Source: Burkholderia ubonensis (GTDB lineage: Bacteria > Pseudomonadota > Gammaproteobacteria > Burkholderiales > Burkholderiaceae). Taken from it: DNA of 64,000 nt. The stretch lies in the NCBI RefSeq assembly GCF_902833085.1, contig NZ_CADFEB010000005.1:124001-188000 (forward strand). Reading direction: 5' to 3'. The position numbers were made by a program, and so were the translations under genes. Below the pieces are notes generated by a model. That model did not search any database, was not told where the DNA came from, and was given only the letters and a program-made list of their open reading frames with translations. This document shows positions 9,736 through 18,081 of this stretch, one piece after another (the first letter of the stretch is position 1; each line of letters starts with the position of its first letter).

Positions 9736-9831
9736 TGCAGTCGGTGCTCCGGCTGGCTTGCGGAAAGCTTGCCGCCGGGTGCTACCGGCCAGGCGCGCCC
9801 CGAGCTAGGCGCCCCCGGCTAGGCGCCCCCC

Positions 9832-10956
9832 TCAAAAGCTATGCCGCAACCCGATCATCGCAGCGGTGGTTCCGACACCCGGCGCGACCGGCTGCCCGTA
9901 CACGAGCATCTGGTTCATCGTGCCGCGGTTGTTCACATGCCCGACCTGCGCGTAGACCATCGTGCGCTTCGACAGGCTGTAGTCGGCCGCGAGCACGACC
10001 GACGTCGACTTGTTCGCCGACCGATTGCGGTCCTTCAGGTAGTACACGGCCGACGTGACCTGCAGCGCGGGCGTGAAGCGATAGCCGACGCCCGCCGACA
10101 TCATGTCGAAATTCGCCCGGTCCGCGTGCGCGGGATTCTTGCCGTTCGCGTACGACGCGGACACCGAGAAATCGTGAATCGTGTATTTCGCGCCGACGTA
10201 CACGAACCGGTTGTTGTTCACGCCGGTCGGGGTCGAGCCGGGCGCCGGATTCGCGTCGTGACCGTTGTAGTAGACCGCCGCGGCATTCAATCCGTAGTTC
10301 GAATACTTGAGCACGACTGACTCGCGCGTGCCGCCCTGAAATTGCCCGGCGACGCCGCCCGGCGCATATTCGAGCGCGACCGACACGCCGCCGAACGTCG
10401 GCGACTGGTAGACGAGCGCATTGCTGTCGTACAGCGCGCCGATCGCGCCGTTGGTGCTCGTGCCGGGCCAGCCCGCCGCGGTATTGATGCCGAGCCACGC
10501 GGTCAGGATGCTGCCGAAGAACTGCGCGTTGCGCACGTCGGTGTCGGCCATCGCGTAGATCATCGGCACGATCTGGCGGCCCGCCGTGAAGCTGCCGAAC
10601 GGGCCCGACACGCCGACCGACGCGATCTGGTTGAACATCGCGACCGCGCCCGGCGTGTCGCTCAGCTGGAACCGGCCGGTGCCGCTGTCGAACGAGCCCT
10701 GCAGCTTGAAGTTGACCTTGTAGCCGCCGCCGATGTCCTCGCTGCCCTTGATCCCCCAGAAGCTCGAATAGATTCCGCCGTCCTTCATCCGGAACACCTT
10801 GCCGGTGTTCGGCGCGCTCGGGCTGAACGACGAGGCGGACGTGCTCTGGTACAGCATGCCGGTGTCGATCACGCCGTACAGCGTGACGGAGGATTGCGCG
10901 TGCGCGAGCGCCGACCAGGCGGCAAGCGCGGCGAGCGCGGCCAGTTTCGTCTTCAT
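9832..10956 (-). CDS. Outer-membrane porin, OmpC-type (Burkholderia family)
   Basis: Trimeric general diffusion porin of 374 aa. A signal peptide (MKTKLAALAALAAWSALAHA) precedes SSVTLYGVIDTGMLYQ, the usual first beta strand of beta-proteobacterial porins. The chain ends in GLRHSF, whose terminal Phe is the outer-membrane assembly signal. The ATG at 10956 has GGAGA on the minus strand at a good distance; an in-frame start further upstream would lack signal-peptide character. It lies downstream of a LuxR-type regulator in the same direction, with a GC-rich dyad between. Confidence 0.92.
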   Translation of the reverse strand: MKTKLAALAALAAWSALAHAQSSVTLYGVIDTGMLYQSTSASSFSPSAPNTGKVFRMKDGGIYSSFWGIKGSEDIGGGYKVNFKLQGSFDSGTGRFQLSDTPGAVAMFNQIASVGVSGPFGSFTAGRQIVPMIYAMADTDVRNAQFFGSILTAWLGINTAAGWPGTSTNGAIGALYDSNALVYQSPTFGGVSVALEYAPGGVAGQFQGGTRESVVLKYSNYGLNAAAVYYNGHDANPAPGSTPTGVNNNRFVYVGAKYTIHDFSVSASYANGKNPAHADRANFDMMSAGVGYRFTPALQVTSAVYYLKDRNRSANKSTSVVLAADYSLSKRTMVYAQVGHVNNRGTMNQMLVYGQPVAPGVGTTAAMIGLRHSF

Positions 10957-11043
10957 CCGAGTCTCCGGGATCGTGTTGTTCCCGGGCGGGATCGAGCCTG
11001 CCCGGGTGATGCTCAAAGACTACGCAACGACGCGCGGCCGCTC

Positions 11044-11061
11044 CCCCCCACGCGCGGGGGG
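11044..11061. promoter_or_regulatory. C6-N6-G6 dyad upstream of the porin
   Basis: CCCCCCACGCGCGGGGGG, a 6-bp inverted repeat around ACGCGC, in the 152-bp gap between the LuxR-type regulator (stop 11109) and the porin (start 10956). It could be the regulator gene's terminator, but no T-run follows on the minus strand. A similar C6/GTGGGG element lies upstream of the divergent operon at 13911. Confidence 0.45.
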
Positions 11062-11108
11062 CAGGGTTGCGGAGAATCGACGGGACGAAGGTGTGCTGCT
11101 GCGGCGCG

Positions 11109-13814
11109 CTACGGCGCGTTTTCAAGCAGGCCGAGCACCAGCGCGCGGCGCACCGCGTGCTTGCGCGAGCTGGCGTCGAGCTTGCCGAACAGGTTCTTCA
11201 GGTGCCATTTCACGGTTTCCTCGCCGACGGCGAGCGCGACCGCGATTTCCTTGTTCGACAGGTTGCGCGCGAGCAGTTCGAGGATCGCGCGCTCCTTCGG
11301 CGTCAGCACGACGCTCGGCACCGCGCGCGGCCCGGCCGCGCTGCGTGGCGCGGGCGGCACGACGCGCGGCTGCGGCAGCGCATGGCGGGCCTGGCCCATC
11401 GGGCTCGCGCCCGCCTCGTCGCCGACCCGGCGCGCCCAGTCCGCGACGGCCGGATGCGCGTCGGCGAGCGTGCGCGTGAGGCCGAACACGTCCGCGAGGT
11501 TCATCGCCTCGACGAGCCGCGCGCGGCCGCCCTGGCCCGACTGCTCGAGCGCGAACGCGCCGAGCGCCATGATCTCGATGCGCGCGCGGCCGACGTTCAT
11601 TTCGCGGGCGAGCGCCGCCGCCTCGTCGAGCGCCGCGCACGCGTCCTCCCAGCGGCGCGCGGCCAGCGCCGCGCCGGCATGCGCGGTCGCCTGCAGCAGC
11701 ACGACGGGGCGCCGCCACAGCGGCCCGTGGGCCGGGAACTCGGCGGCGGCGATCGCATCGATCCGCTCGACCAGCGCGTGGCAGGTCGCCTCGCGGTAGC
11801 GCGCCGCATGGATCCGCACCTGCTCGGCGAGGCTCGCGACCGACAGGCGCGGCAGCCGCCGCGCGACGCCCATCGCGTCCAGTGCTTCGAGCAGGTCGAT
11901 CGCGCGGTGCTCGAGGCCGCGCAGCATCGCGATGCGCGCCGCGGTGCAATAGCCGAGCAGCACCGTGTCGGGGATGCCCGCGTGCTCGAGCACGTCGAGC
12001 CGGTTCGCGAGCAGCGCGGCCGCCTGGTCGACGCGATCGGCCTCGTACGCGAGCGCCGCGCACAGCGCGGCGAACATGCAGGTCAGCGGATGGCGGCGGC
12101 CGAGATCGGCTTCCGCGCGGGCCAGCGCAGGCGACAGCACGTCGTCCGCGAGCTGCCGCTGCCCCTCGCACAAGTAGCTGAAGCCCGTGATCAGCTCGCC
12201 CCAGCGCGCGACGTAGCCGAAACCGGCCGCCGTCTCGCTTCTCGGCGCGGCTTGCTGGAAGCGGCGCGCCTGTGCCGGCTCGCCGAGGATGATCGCGCGC
12301 GCCGACAGCCGGTTCGCGTGCATCTGCGCGAGCCAGGTCGCGGGCGGCGGCGCGAAGTCGGCCCACGGTTCGAACAGCTCGACGAAGCGGTCGATCTCGT
12401 CCGCGTAATACGCGGCCGCGCTCAGGATCAGCGCGCATTCGTAACGCATCGCGGGCGGCGTGTCGGGCGCGGCGAGGATGCCCGCGATCTGGCGGCGCGC
12501 CTCGACGTGCCGCTCGCCGAGCGCGAGCGCCCACGCGACCGCGATCCGCAGCGCCGGGCGCTTGTCGAGCTCCGCGTCGGGCAGGCGCGCGAGCCAGTCG
12601 AGCACGTCGTCGATGCGGCCTTCCTTGATCGCGTCCTCCAGGCAACGCTGCGCGAGCGCATAGGCGAGCTCGAACTGGCCGGCCGCATACGCGTGGCGGG
12701 CTGCTTCGTCCGTCATCCCGTGCGCGTCGAGCCAGCCGGCCGCGCGCGCGTGCAGCACGCCGCGCGCGGCGTCGGGGCCGGCCGCGAGGCGGTCGCGCAG
12801 CGCGTCGCGCACGAGCGGATGCAGCCGGCACCAGTCGGAATCGTCCGACGTGATGAAGAGCGGCGTGTCGCGCGCGAGGCGCGCAAGGCGCGCGGCCGCG
12901 CCGGCGTCGTCGAGCAGCGCGCCGCACAGCGACGGATGCAGCCGGTCGACGATGCTCACCTGCGTGAGGAACGCGGTGTCGTCGACGGACAGGTTCGCGA
13001 GCAGCAATTCGACGAGCCTATCGCGGGTGCCGCCCGCGCGCGCGGCGAGCGCATCGACGGCCTGGCGCGGATCGGCCGCGCGCGCCGTCGCGGCCATCGC
13101 GAGCTGCAGCCCGAGCGGCCAGCCGTCGACGCGCTCGAACAGCCGCGCGCACGCATCGGCATCGACGCGCTGCGCGAAGCGCGCGCCGACGAGCGCGATC
13201 GTCTCGTCGAGCGTGAAGCGCAGCCAGTCGGCGCCGACCAGCAGGCATTGGCCGCCGGCGAGCAGGTCGGCCGCCGCGTGGTCGAGCCCGCGCCGCGCGG
13301 CGACGACGACGCGCAGGTTCGGCGGTGCGTTGTGCAGCACGTAGGTCAGCGCGTCGAGGCCGGCGGCGGGCAGCCGCTCCGCATCGTCGACGATCAGCAG
13401 CGCGTCGATCGACAGTTGCGCGACTTCGGCGAGCCACGCGGTCATCCCTTCCAGCGCGCGCGCCGCATCGGGCGCGCCGCGCGCGATCAGGCGGCCGAAG
13501 CCGGGCCTGGCGCACCCGGTCCGCACGGCCTGCACGAGCCCCTGCAGCAGCCGCGGCGCGTCGTCGCGCTCGTCGGCCGACAGCCAGATGACCGCGCGGC
13601 CGAGCGCCAGGCATTCGCGGCGCCATTGCGCGAGCAGCGACGTCTTGCCGTAGCCGGCCGGCGCCTGCACGAGCGTGATCGGGCGTTCGTCGAAGCCGGG
13701 CGCGGCCAGGCTCAGCCGTGCGCGGGCGAGCAGCTGCGCCGGCACGCGCGGCGCGGTGGTCTTCAGCACCAGCTCGGTGGGGGCGGTGTCGGCGCGATCG
13801 GGTGGGTGGGCCAT
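11109..13814 (-). CDS. MalT/LuxR-family ATPase transcriptional activator
   Basis: Large signal-transduction ATPase regulator of about 901 aa. Walker A is APAGYGKTS at residues 51-59, Walker B is near ALLIVDDAERLP at about residue 145, and a long alpha-helical TPR-like sensor follows. The C-terminal LuxR helix-turn-helix spans LTPKERAILELLARN through GEETVKWHLKNLFGKL. The start at 13814 (MAHPPDRADT) gives the usual N-terminal length; upstream in-frame codons look non-coding and there is no clear Shine-Dalgarno. It diverges from the USP/dioxygenase gene set and precedes a porin, so it may activate both. Confidence 0.88.
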   Translation of the reverse strand: MAHPPDRADTAPTELVLKTTAPRVPAQLLARARLSLAAPGFDERPITLVQAPAGYGKTSLLAQWRRECLALGRAVIWLSADERDDAPRLLQGLVQAVRTGCARPGFGRLIARGAPDAARALEGMTAWLAEVAQLSIDALLIVDDAERLPAAGLDALTYVLHNAPPNLRVVVAARRGLDHAAADLLAGGQCLLVGADWLRFTLDETIALVGARFAQRVDADACARLFERVDGWPLGLQLAMAATARAADPRQAVDALAARAGGTRDRLVELLLANLSVDDTAFLTQVSIVDRLHPSLCGALLDDAGAAARLARLARDTPLFITSDDSDWCRLHPLVRDALRDRLAAGPDAARGVLHARAAGWLDAHGMTDEAARHAYAAGQFELAYALAQRCLEDAIKEGRIDDVLDWLARLPDAELDKRPALRIAVAWALALGERHVEARRQIAGILAAPDTPPAMRYECALILSAAAYYADEIDRFVELFEPWADFAPPPATWLAQMHANRLSARAIILGEPAQARRFQQAAPRSETAAGFGYVARWGELITGFSYLCEGQRQLADDVLSPALARAEADLGRRHPLTCMFAALCAALAYEADRVDQAAALLANRLDVLEHAGIPDTVLLGYCTAARIAMLRGLEHRAIDLLEALDAMGVARRLPRLSVASLAEQVRIHAARYREATCHALVERIDAIAAAEFPAHGPLWRRPVVLLQATAHAGAALAARRWEDACAALDEAAALAREMNVGRARIEIMALGAFALEQSGQGGRARLVEAMNLADVFGLTRTLADAHPAVADWARRVGDEAGASPMGQARHALPQPRVVPPAPRSAAGPRAVPSVVLTPKERAILELLARNLSNKEIAVALAVGEETVKWHLKNLFGKLDASSRKHAVRRALVLGLLENAP

Positions 13815-13910
13815 CGGGGGAGCAGGTCGGAATCCCGGCGGTGCCTTGCAGGCCGGCGTCCGGTATGGAACGTGGGGGAAGGATCGGCCGAACACCGTGC
13901 GGGCGTCAAT

Positions 13911-13930
13911 CCCCCCCGTCACGAGTGGGG
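13911..13930. promoter_or_regulatory. C7-N7-GTGGGG dyad upstream of the divergent operon
   Basis: A run of seven C followed by GTCACGA and GTGGGG, lying 129 bp upstream of the USP-hemerythrin gene and 97 bp upstream of the LuxR-type regulator start. It resembles the dyad at 11044 upstream of the porin, including a nearby GCAACGA-type sequence. A shared site for the regulator is plausible but unproven. The remaining part of the 245-bp gap has a weak GATAGCAT -10-like element near 13949. Confidence 0.4.
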
Positions 13931-14059
13931 CCGCAACGATCCCGCGCCGATAGCATGGGTGCCGATGAATCACGAATGCGACGAGGAGAGCGCCCATGAC
14001 GACTGCATCGACCGGCACGCCCGCCAGCGCGTCGCTCGCCGGATAAGCGGAGCCGCGTG

Positions 14060-14959
14060 ATGTATCGCCATCTGCTCGTGACGGTCGACGGCGCGCCCGG
14101 CGGCATCGACGCGGTCGGCCATGCGCTGGAGCTCGCGCGGGCCGTGAGCGCGCGGGTCACGTTCGTGTTGTCCGGCACGCCGCCGGACGCGTATTTACCC
14201 GGAGCGCGGATGCCGGAGCACGGTGCGAAAGTGGAAGCGGCCGCGCGGGCGCAGGGCGTGTCGTATGCGATCGCGCCCGCCGGCGGCACGCCGCTGCCGG
14301 ACCTGGCCCGCGTGCTCGGCTGCGACCTGATCTGCGTCGCGGCGCTGCCGCACGGCGCGCCCGCCGACGCAGGCGCGCAGCGGCGGCGCCTGTTCGCGGC
14401 AAGCGGCGTGCCGGTGCTCGTGTGCGCGGCTTCGCACCCGCCGGCCGCGGCGCGCGTGATCGCCCGCTGTCTCGACGCGCATCGCGTGGTGGCCGCGCTG
14501 CTGCATGCGTTGCTGCGGCATGCGGCGCACGCGGGCGAACCGGGGCCGGATGCCGCCGCGTGCCGCCGCGTGCTCGCGGATCTCGCCGGCCTGCAGGCGC
14601 AGCATTTCGGCGCGGGCGCGGAAGCGCGGCTGTTCGCGACGCTGCGCGCACGCACGGAGAGCGTCGAAGCCGAGCTGGACGAACTCGAGCGCCAGCAGCG
14701 CCGCGATGCGCAAGCGCTCGACGCGCTGGCGCGGATGGCCGGCGACGCGCAGCCGGACGCCGCGTTCGACGCGGCGCTCGCCCGCTACGCACGCGGCGTG
14801 TTCGAGCAGATGGGGCGCAAGGAAGGCGTGATTTTCCCGGCGGCGCGGCGCTACCTGAGCGACGCCGACTGGACGGAACTGGATGAGGGCCCGGCCGAGC
14901 GCGCAGCCGCGACGCCGGGTGCGGACGAACCCGAGGATGCGCGGCGCGCGTCCGACTGA
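14060..14959 (+). CDS. Universal-stress-protein domain fused to a hemerythrin-like domain
   Basis: 299-aa two-domain protein. Residues 1-135 look like a USP fold (YRHLLVTVDGAPGGIDAVGHALELA at the start, ending near GVPVLVC). The C-terminal part is all-helical and resembles an HHE cation-binding domain: DAHRVVAALLHALLRH, LQAQHFGAG and FEQMGRKEGVIFPAARRYL. The last motif normally has His where Gln stands (HMxxEE versus QMGRKE), so diiron binding may be altered. GGAG precedes the ATG at 14060; a GTG one codon earlier is possible. First gene of the set opposite the LuxR-type regulator. Confidence 0.7.
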   Translation: MYRHLLVTVDGAPGGIDAVGHALELARAVSARVTFVLSGTPPDAYLPGARMPEHGAKVEAAARAQGVSYAIAPAGGTPLPDLARVLGCDLICVAALPHGAPADAGAQRRRLFAASGVPVLVCAASHPPAAARVIARCLDAHRVVAALLHALLRHAAHAGEPGPDAAACRRVLADLAGLQAQHFGAGAEARLFATLRARTESVEAELDELERQQRRDAQALDALARMAGDAQPDAAFDAALARYARGVFEQMGRKEGVIFPAARRYLSDADWTELDEGPAERAAATPGADEPEDARRASD

Positions 14960-14977
14960 ACCACCACGGAGAAACAC

Positions 14978-15958
14978 ATGGCACATGCAGTGCGATTCCA
15001 TCAGACCGGCGGCCCGGACGTGCTGCGCTGGGAGACCGTCGAGGTCGGCGACCCGGGGCCCGGCGAAGTGCGCGTGAAGCACGCGGCGGTCGGCCTGAAC
15101 TTCGCGGACACCTATTTCCGCAGCGGGCTTTATCCGGTGCCGCTGCCGTCCGGCATCGGCGTGGAGGCGGCAGGCGTGGTCGAAGCGGTCGGCGACGGCG
15201 TGACCCACGTCGCGGTCGGCGATCGCGTGACCTACACGGGCTTCATCAACACGCTGGGCGCGTACAGCACCGAGCGTCTCGTGCCGGCCGCGCCGCTGAT
15301 CCGGCTGCCCGACGCGATCGCCTGCGACACCGCGGCAGCGATGACGATGCGCGGCCTCACGTCGGCCTACCTGTTGCGCCGCATCCATGCGTTCAACGCG
15401 GGCGACAGCATTCTGCTTCATGCGGCGGCGGGCGGCGTGGGCCTGATCGTGTCCCAGTGGGCGAAGCTGCTGGGGCTGACCGTGATCGGCACGGTGTCGA
15501 GCGAAGCGAAGGCGGAAGTCGCGCGGGCGCACGGCTGCGATCACGTGATCCTGTACCGGCAGGAAGACATCGCCGGCCGCGTGCGCGAGCTGACGGACGG
15601 CAAGGGCGTCGACGCCGTGTTCGACAGCATCGGCAAGGACACCTTCGACGCGTCGCTGGATTCGCTGAAGCGCCGCGGCCTGATGGTGTGCGTGGGCACC
15701 GCGTCGGGCCCGATCCCGCCGTTCAATCCGCAACTGCTCGCGATGAAGGGATCGCTGTACCTGACGCGCCCCGCGCTCGCCGACTACATCGCCGACCCGG
15801 CCGAGAAGGCGGCGCTGGCGGGCGAGCTGTTCGACCACGTCGCCGCGGGCCGCATCCGGATCGAGATCAACCAGCGCTACGCGCTCGAGGACGCGGTGCG
15901 CGCGCATCGCGACCTGGAAGCGGGCAAGACCACGGGTTCGTCGGTATTCGACGTCTGA
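14978..15958 (+). CDS. NADPH:quinone oxidoreductase, zeta-crystallin type
   Basis: Zinc-free medium-chain dehydrogenase/reductase of 326 aa. HAAVGLNFADTYFRSG, IGVEAAGVVEAVGDGV and the NADPH-binding LHAAAGGVGLIVSQWAKLLG (about residues 149-168) are diagnostic of quinone oxidoreductase 1. It follows the USP-hemerythrin gene by 18 nt and precedes a TauD-like dioxygenase by 10 nt, so all three are likely co-transcribed. Confidence 0.88.
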   Translation: MAHAVRFHQTGGPDVLRWETVEVGDPGPGEVRVKHAAVGLNFADTYFRSGLYPVPLPSGIGVEAAGVVEAVGDGVTHVAVGDRVTYTGFINTLGAYSTERLVPAAPLIRLPDAIACDTAAAMTMRGLTSAYLLRRIHAFNAGDSILLHAAAGGVGLIVSQWAKLLGLTVIGTVSSEAKAEVARAHGCDHVILYRQEDIAGRVRELTDGKGVDAVFDSIGKDTFDASLDSLKRRGLMVCVGTASGPIPPFNPQLLAMKGSLYLTRPALADYIADPAEKAALAGELFDHVAAGRIRIEINQRYALEDAVRAHRDLEAGKTTGSSVFDV

Positions 15959-15968
15959 GGAGCCGGCC

Positions 15969-16817
15969 ATGCGAGTCGAACCACTCACTTGCGCGATCGG
16001 CGCGGAACTGTCCGGCGTGAGCCTCGCCGACGCCGTGCACGACGACGGCCTGTTCGCCGAGATCCGCGCACTGCTGCTGAAGCACCGCGTGCTGTTCCTG
16101 CGTGACCAGGACATCACGCGCGCCGAGCACGTCGCGTTCGCGCGGCGCTTCGGCGAGCTCGAGGCCCACCCGGTCGCGGGCAGCGATCCCGAGCATCCGG
16201 GCCTCGTGCGGATCTACAAGTCGCCCGACCAGCCGAACGACCGCTACGAGAACGCGTGGCACAGCGATGCGAGCTGGCGCGTGGCGCCGCCATTCGGCTG
16301 CGTACTGCGCTGCGTCGAGTGCCCGCCGGTCGGCGGCGACACGATGTGGGCGAACATGGTGCTCGCGTACGAGAACCTCCCCGGGCACATGAAGCGGCAG
16401 ATCGACGGGCTGCGCGCGCGCCACAGCATCGAGGCGAGCTTCGGCGCGGCGATGCCGATCGACAAGCGGCTCGCACTGAAGGCGCAGTACCCGGACGCCG
16501 AGCATCCGGTCGTGCGCACGCATCCGGAGACGGGCGAGAAGATCCTGTACGTGAACGCGTTCACGACGCACTTCACGAACTTCCACACGCCGGAGCGCGT
16601 GCGCTTCGGGCAGGACGCGAACCCGGGCGCCGGGCAACTGCTGCAGTACCTGATCAGCCAGGCGTATATCCCCGAATACCAGGTGCGCTGGCGCTGGACG
16701 AAGAACAGCGTCGCGATCTGGGACAACCGCAGCACCCAGCATTACGCGGTGATGGATTACCCGCCGTGCGTGCGCAAGATGGAGCGCGCGGGGATCGTCG
16801 GCGACATGCCGTTCTGA
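15969..16817 (+). CDS. TauD/TfdA-family Fe(II)/2-oxoglutarate dioxygenase
   Basis: 282-aa non-heme iron dioxygenase. The facial triad is visible as H98-x-D100 in WHSDASWR and a distal His in STQHYAVMDY near residue 258; an Arg for 2-oxoglutarate follows in CVRKMERAG. Start FGELEAHPVAGSDPEHPG is typical of the family. The substrate is unknown. The downstream beta-keto-acid cleavage enzyme suggests a pathway that hydroxylates and then cleaves a carboxylic acid. Confidence 0.87.
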   Translation: MRVEPLTCAIGAELSGVSLADAVHDDGLFAEIRALLLKHRVLFLRDQDITRAEHVAFARRFGELEAHPVAGSDPEHPGLVRIYKSPDQPNDRYENAWHSDASWRVAPPFGCVLRCVECPPVGGDTMWANMVLAYENLPGHMKRQIDGLRARHSIEASFGAAMPIDKRLALKAQYPDAEHPVVRTHPETGEKILYVNAFTTHFTNFHTPERVRFGQDANPGAGQLLQYLISQAYIPEYQVRWRWTKNSVAIWDNRSTQHYAVMDYPPCVRKMERAGIVGDMPF

Positions 16818-16868
16818 GCACGGCATCGACACGAAACACAAGCACAACGATTCAATCTGGAGGACGAC

Positions 16869-17924
16869 ATGCAATTTCTCGACGATTCGCTGCACCCGGA
16901 GAACCAGGACAAGGTGGTCATCACGGTCGCGCCGTACGGCCCCGAATGGATGCCGGCGGATTTCCCGGAGGACATTCCGGTGACGATGGACGAGCACGTG
17001 CAGAAGGCGGTGGACTGCTACGACGCGGGCGCGACGGTGCTGCACCTGCACGTGCGCGAGCCGGACGGCAAGGGCAGCAAGCGGCTGTCGAAATTCAACG
17101 AGCTGCTCGGCCGGCTGCGCGACGCGGTGCCCGACATGATCCTGCAGGTCGGCGGCTCGATCTCGTTCGCGCCGGAAGGCGAGGGCGCCGAAGCGAAATG
17201 GCTGTCCGACGACACGCGCCACATGCTCGCCGAGCTGAGCCCGAAGCCCGACCAGGTGACGGTCGCGATCAACACGGTGCAGATGAACATCACCGAGCTG
17301 ATGGATCGCCGGGACATCGCGGGCACGTCGCTGAACGAGGCCGCATACTGGGAAGCGTACCGCGAGATGACCGTTCCGGCCGGGCCCGGCTGGGCCGACG
17401 AGCACCTGCGCCGGCTGCAGGCGGCCGGCATCCAGCCGCACTTCCAGCTCACCGGCATGCATGCGCTGGAAACGCTCGAACGGATGATCCGCCGCGGCGT
17501 GTACCGCGGTCCGCTGAACGTCACGTGGGTCGGCATCGGCGGCGGCTTCGACGGCCCGAATCCGTACAACTTCATGGAATTCGTGCGGCGCTGCCCGGAC
17601 GGCGCATGCATCACGCTCGAATCGCTGATGAAGAACGTGCTGCCGATCAACACGATCGCGATGGCGATGGGTCTGCATCCGCGCTGCGGGATCGAGGACA
17701 CGATCATCGACCAGAAGGGCAACCGGATGACGTCGGTGCAGCAGGTCGAGCAGTGCGTGCGGATCGCGCGCGAGCTGGGGCGCGACGTCGCGACCGGCAA
17801 GGAGGCGAAGGCGATCTACCGGATCGGCGTGCAGTACGACGGCGTCGACGAGACGCTCGCGCAGCTCGGGATGGCGCCGAACCGCCGGCCGGGCCAGGTG
17901 AACGTGCCGCTGCGCGCGGCCTGA
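16869..17924 (+). CDS. Beta-keto acid cleavage enzyme (BKACE, DUF849 family)
   Basis: Zinc-dependent, retro-Claisen enzyme that condenses a beta-keto acid with acetyl-CoA to give acetoacetate and a CoA ester. The metal-binding LHLHVREP (H59, H61) and the C-terminal GLHPRCGIEDTI are family hallmarks. At 351 aa it is longer than usual for the family (often under 320), with an extended central region GSISFAPEGEGAEAKW. It follows the dioxygenase by about 50 nt with GGAGGA ahead of the ATG. Confidence 0.83.
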   Translation: MQFLDDSLHPENQDKVVITVAPYGPEWMPADFPEDIPVTMDEHVQKAVDCYDAGATVLHLHVREPDGKGSKRLSKFNELLGRLRDAVPDMILQVGGSISFAPEGEGAEAKWLSDDTRHMLAELSPKPDQVTVAINTVQMNITELMDRRDIAGTSLNEAAYWEAYREMTVPAGPGWADEHLRRLQAAGIQPHFQLTGMHALETLERMIRRGVYRGPLNVTWVGIGGGFDGPNPYNFMEFVRRCPDGACITLESLMKNVLPINTIAMAMGLHPRCGIEDTIIDQKGNRMTSVQQVEQCVRIARELGRDVATGKEAKAIYRIGVQYDGVDETLAQLGMAPNRRPGQVNVPLRAA

Positions 17925-18081
17925 CGCGGCGCGCAGCCGGGCGGCCGGCGCTCGCCGATCGCAGATTGCTGTAGCGCGGCGCCCACCCTTGCGCGCGGCG
18001 CAAGGCGGACTCCGGGAAACGGAGCGGGGCCGCGCAAATCGTGCCGACGCGCGAGTGCGCGCGGCACCGGAGGAGACACCC

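Noticed and set aside
11067..14060. 997-aa plus-strand ORF over the LuxR-type regulator
   Set aside because: High Arg/Gln content and no fold features; the minus strand has a clear MalT-type protein with Walker and HTH motifs.
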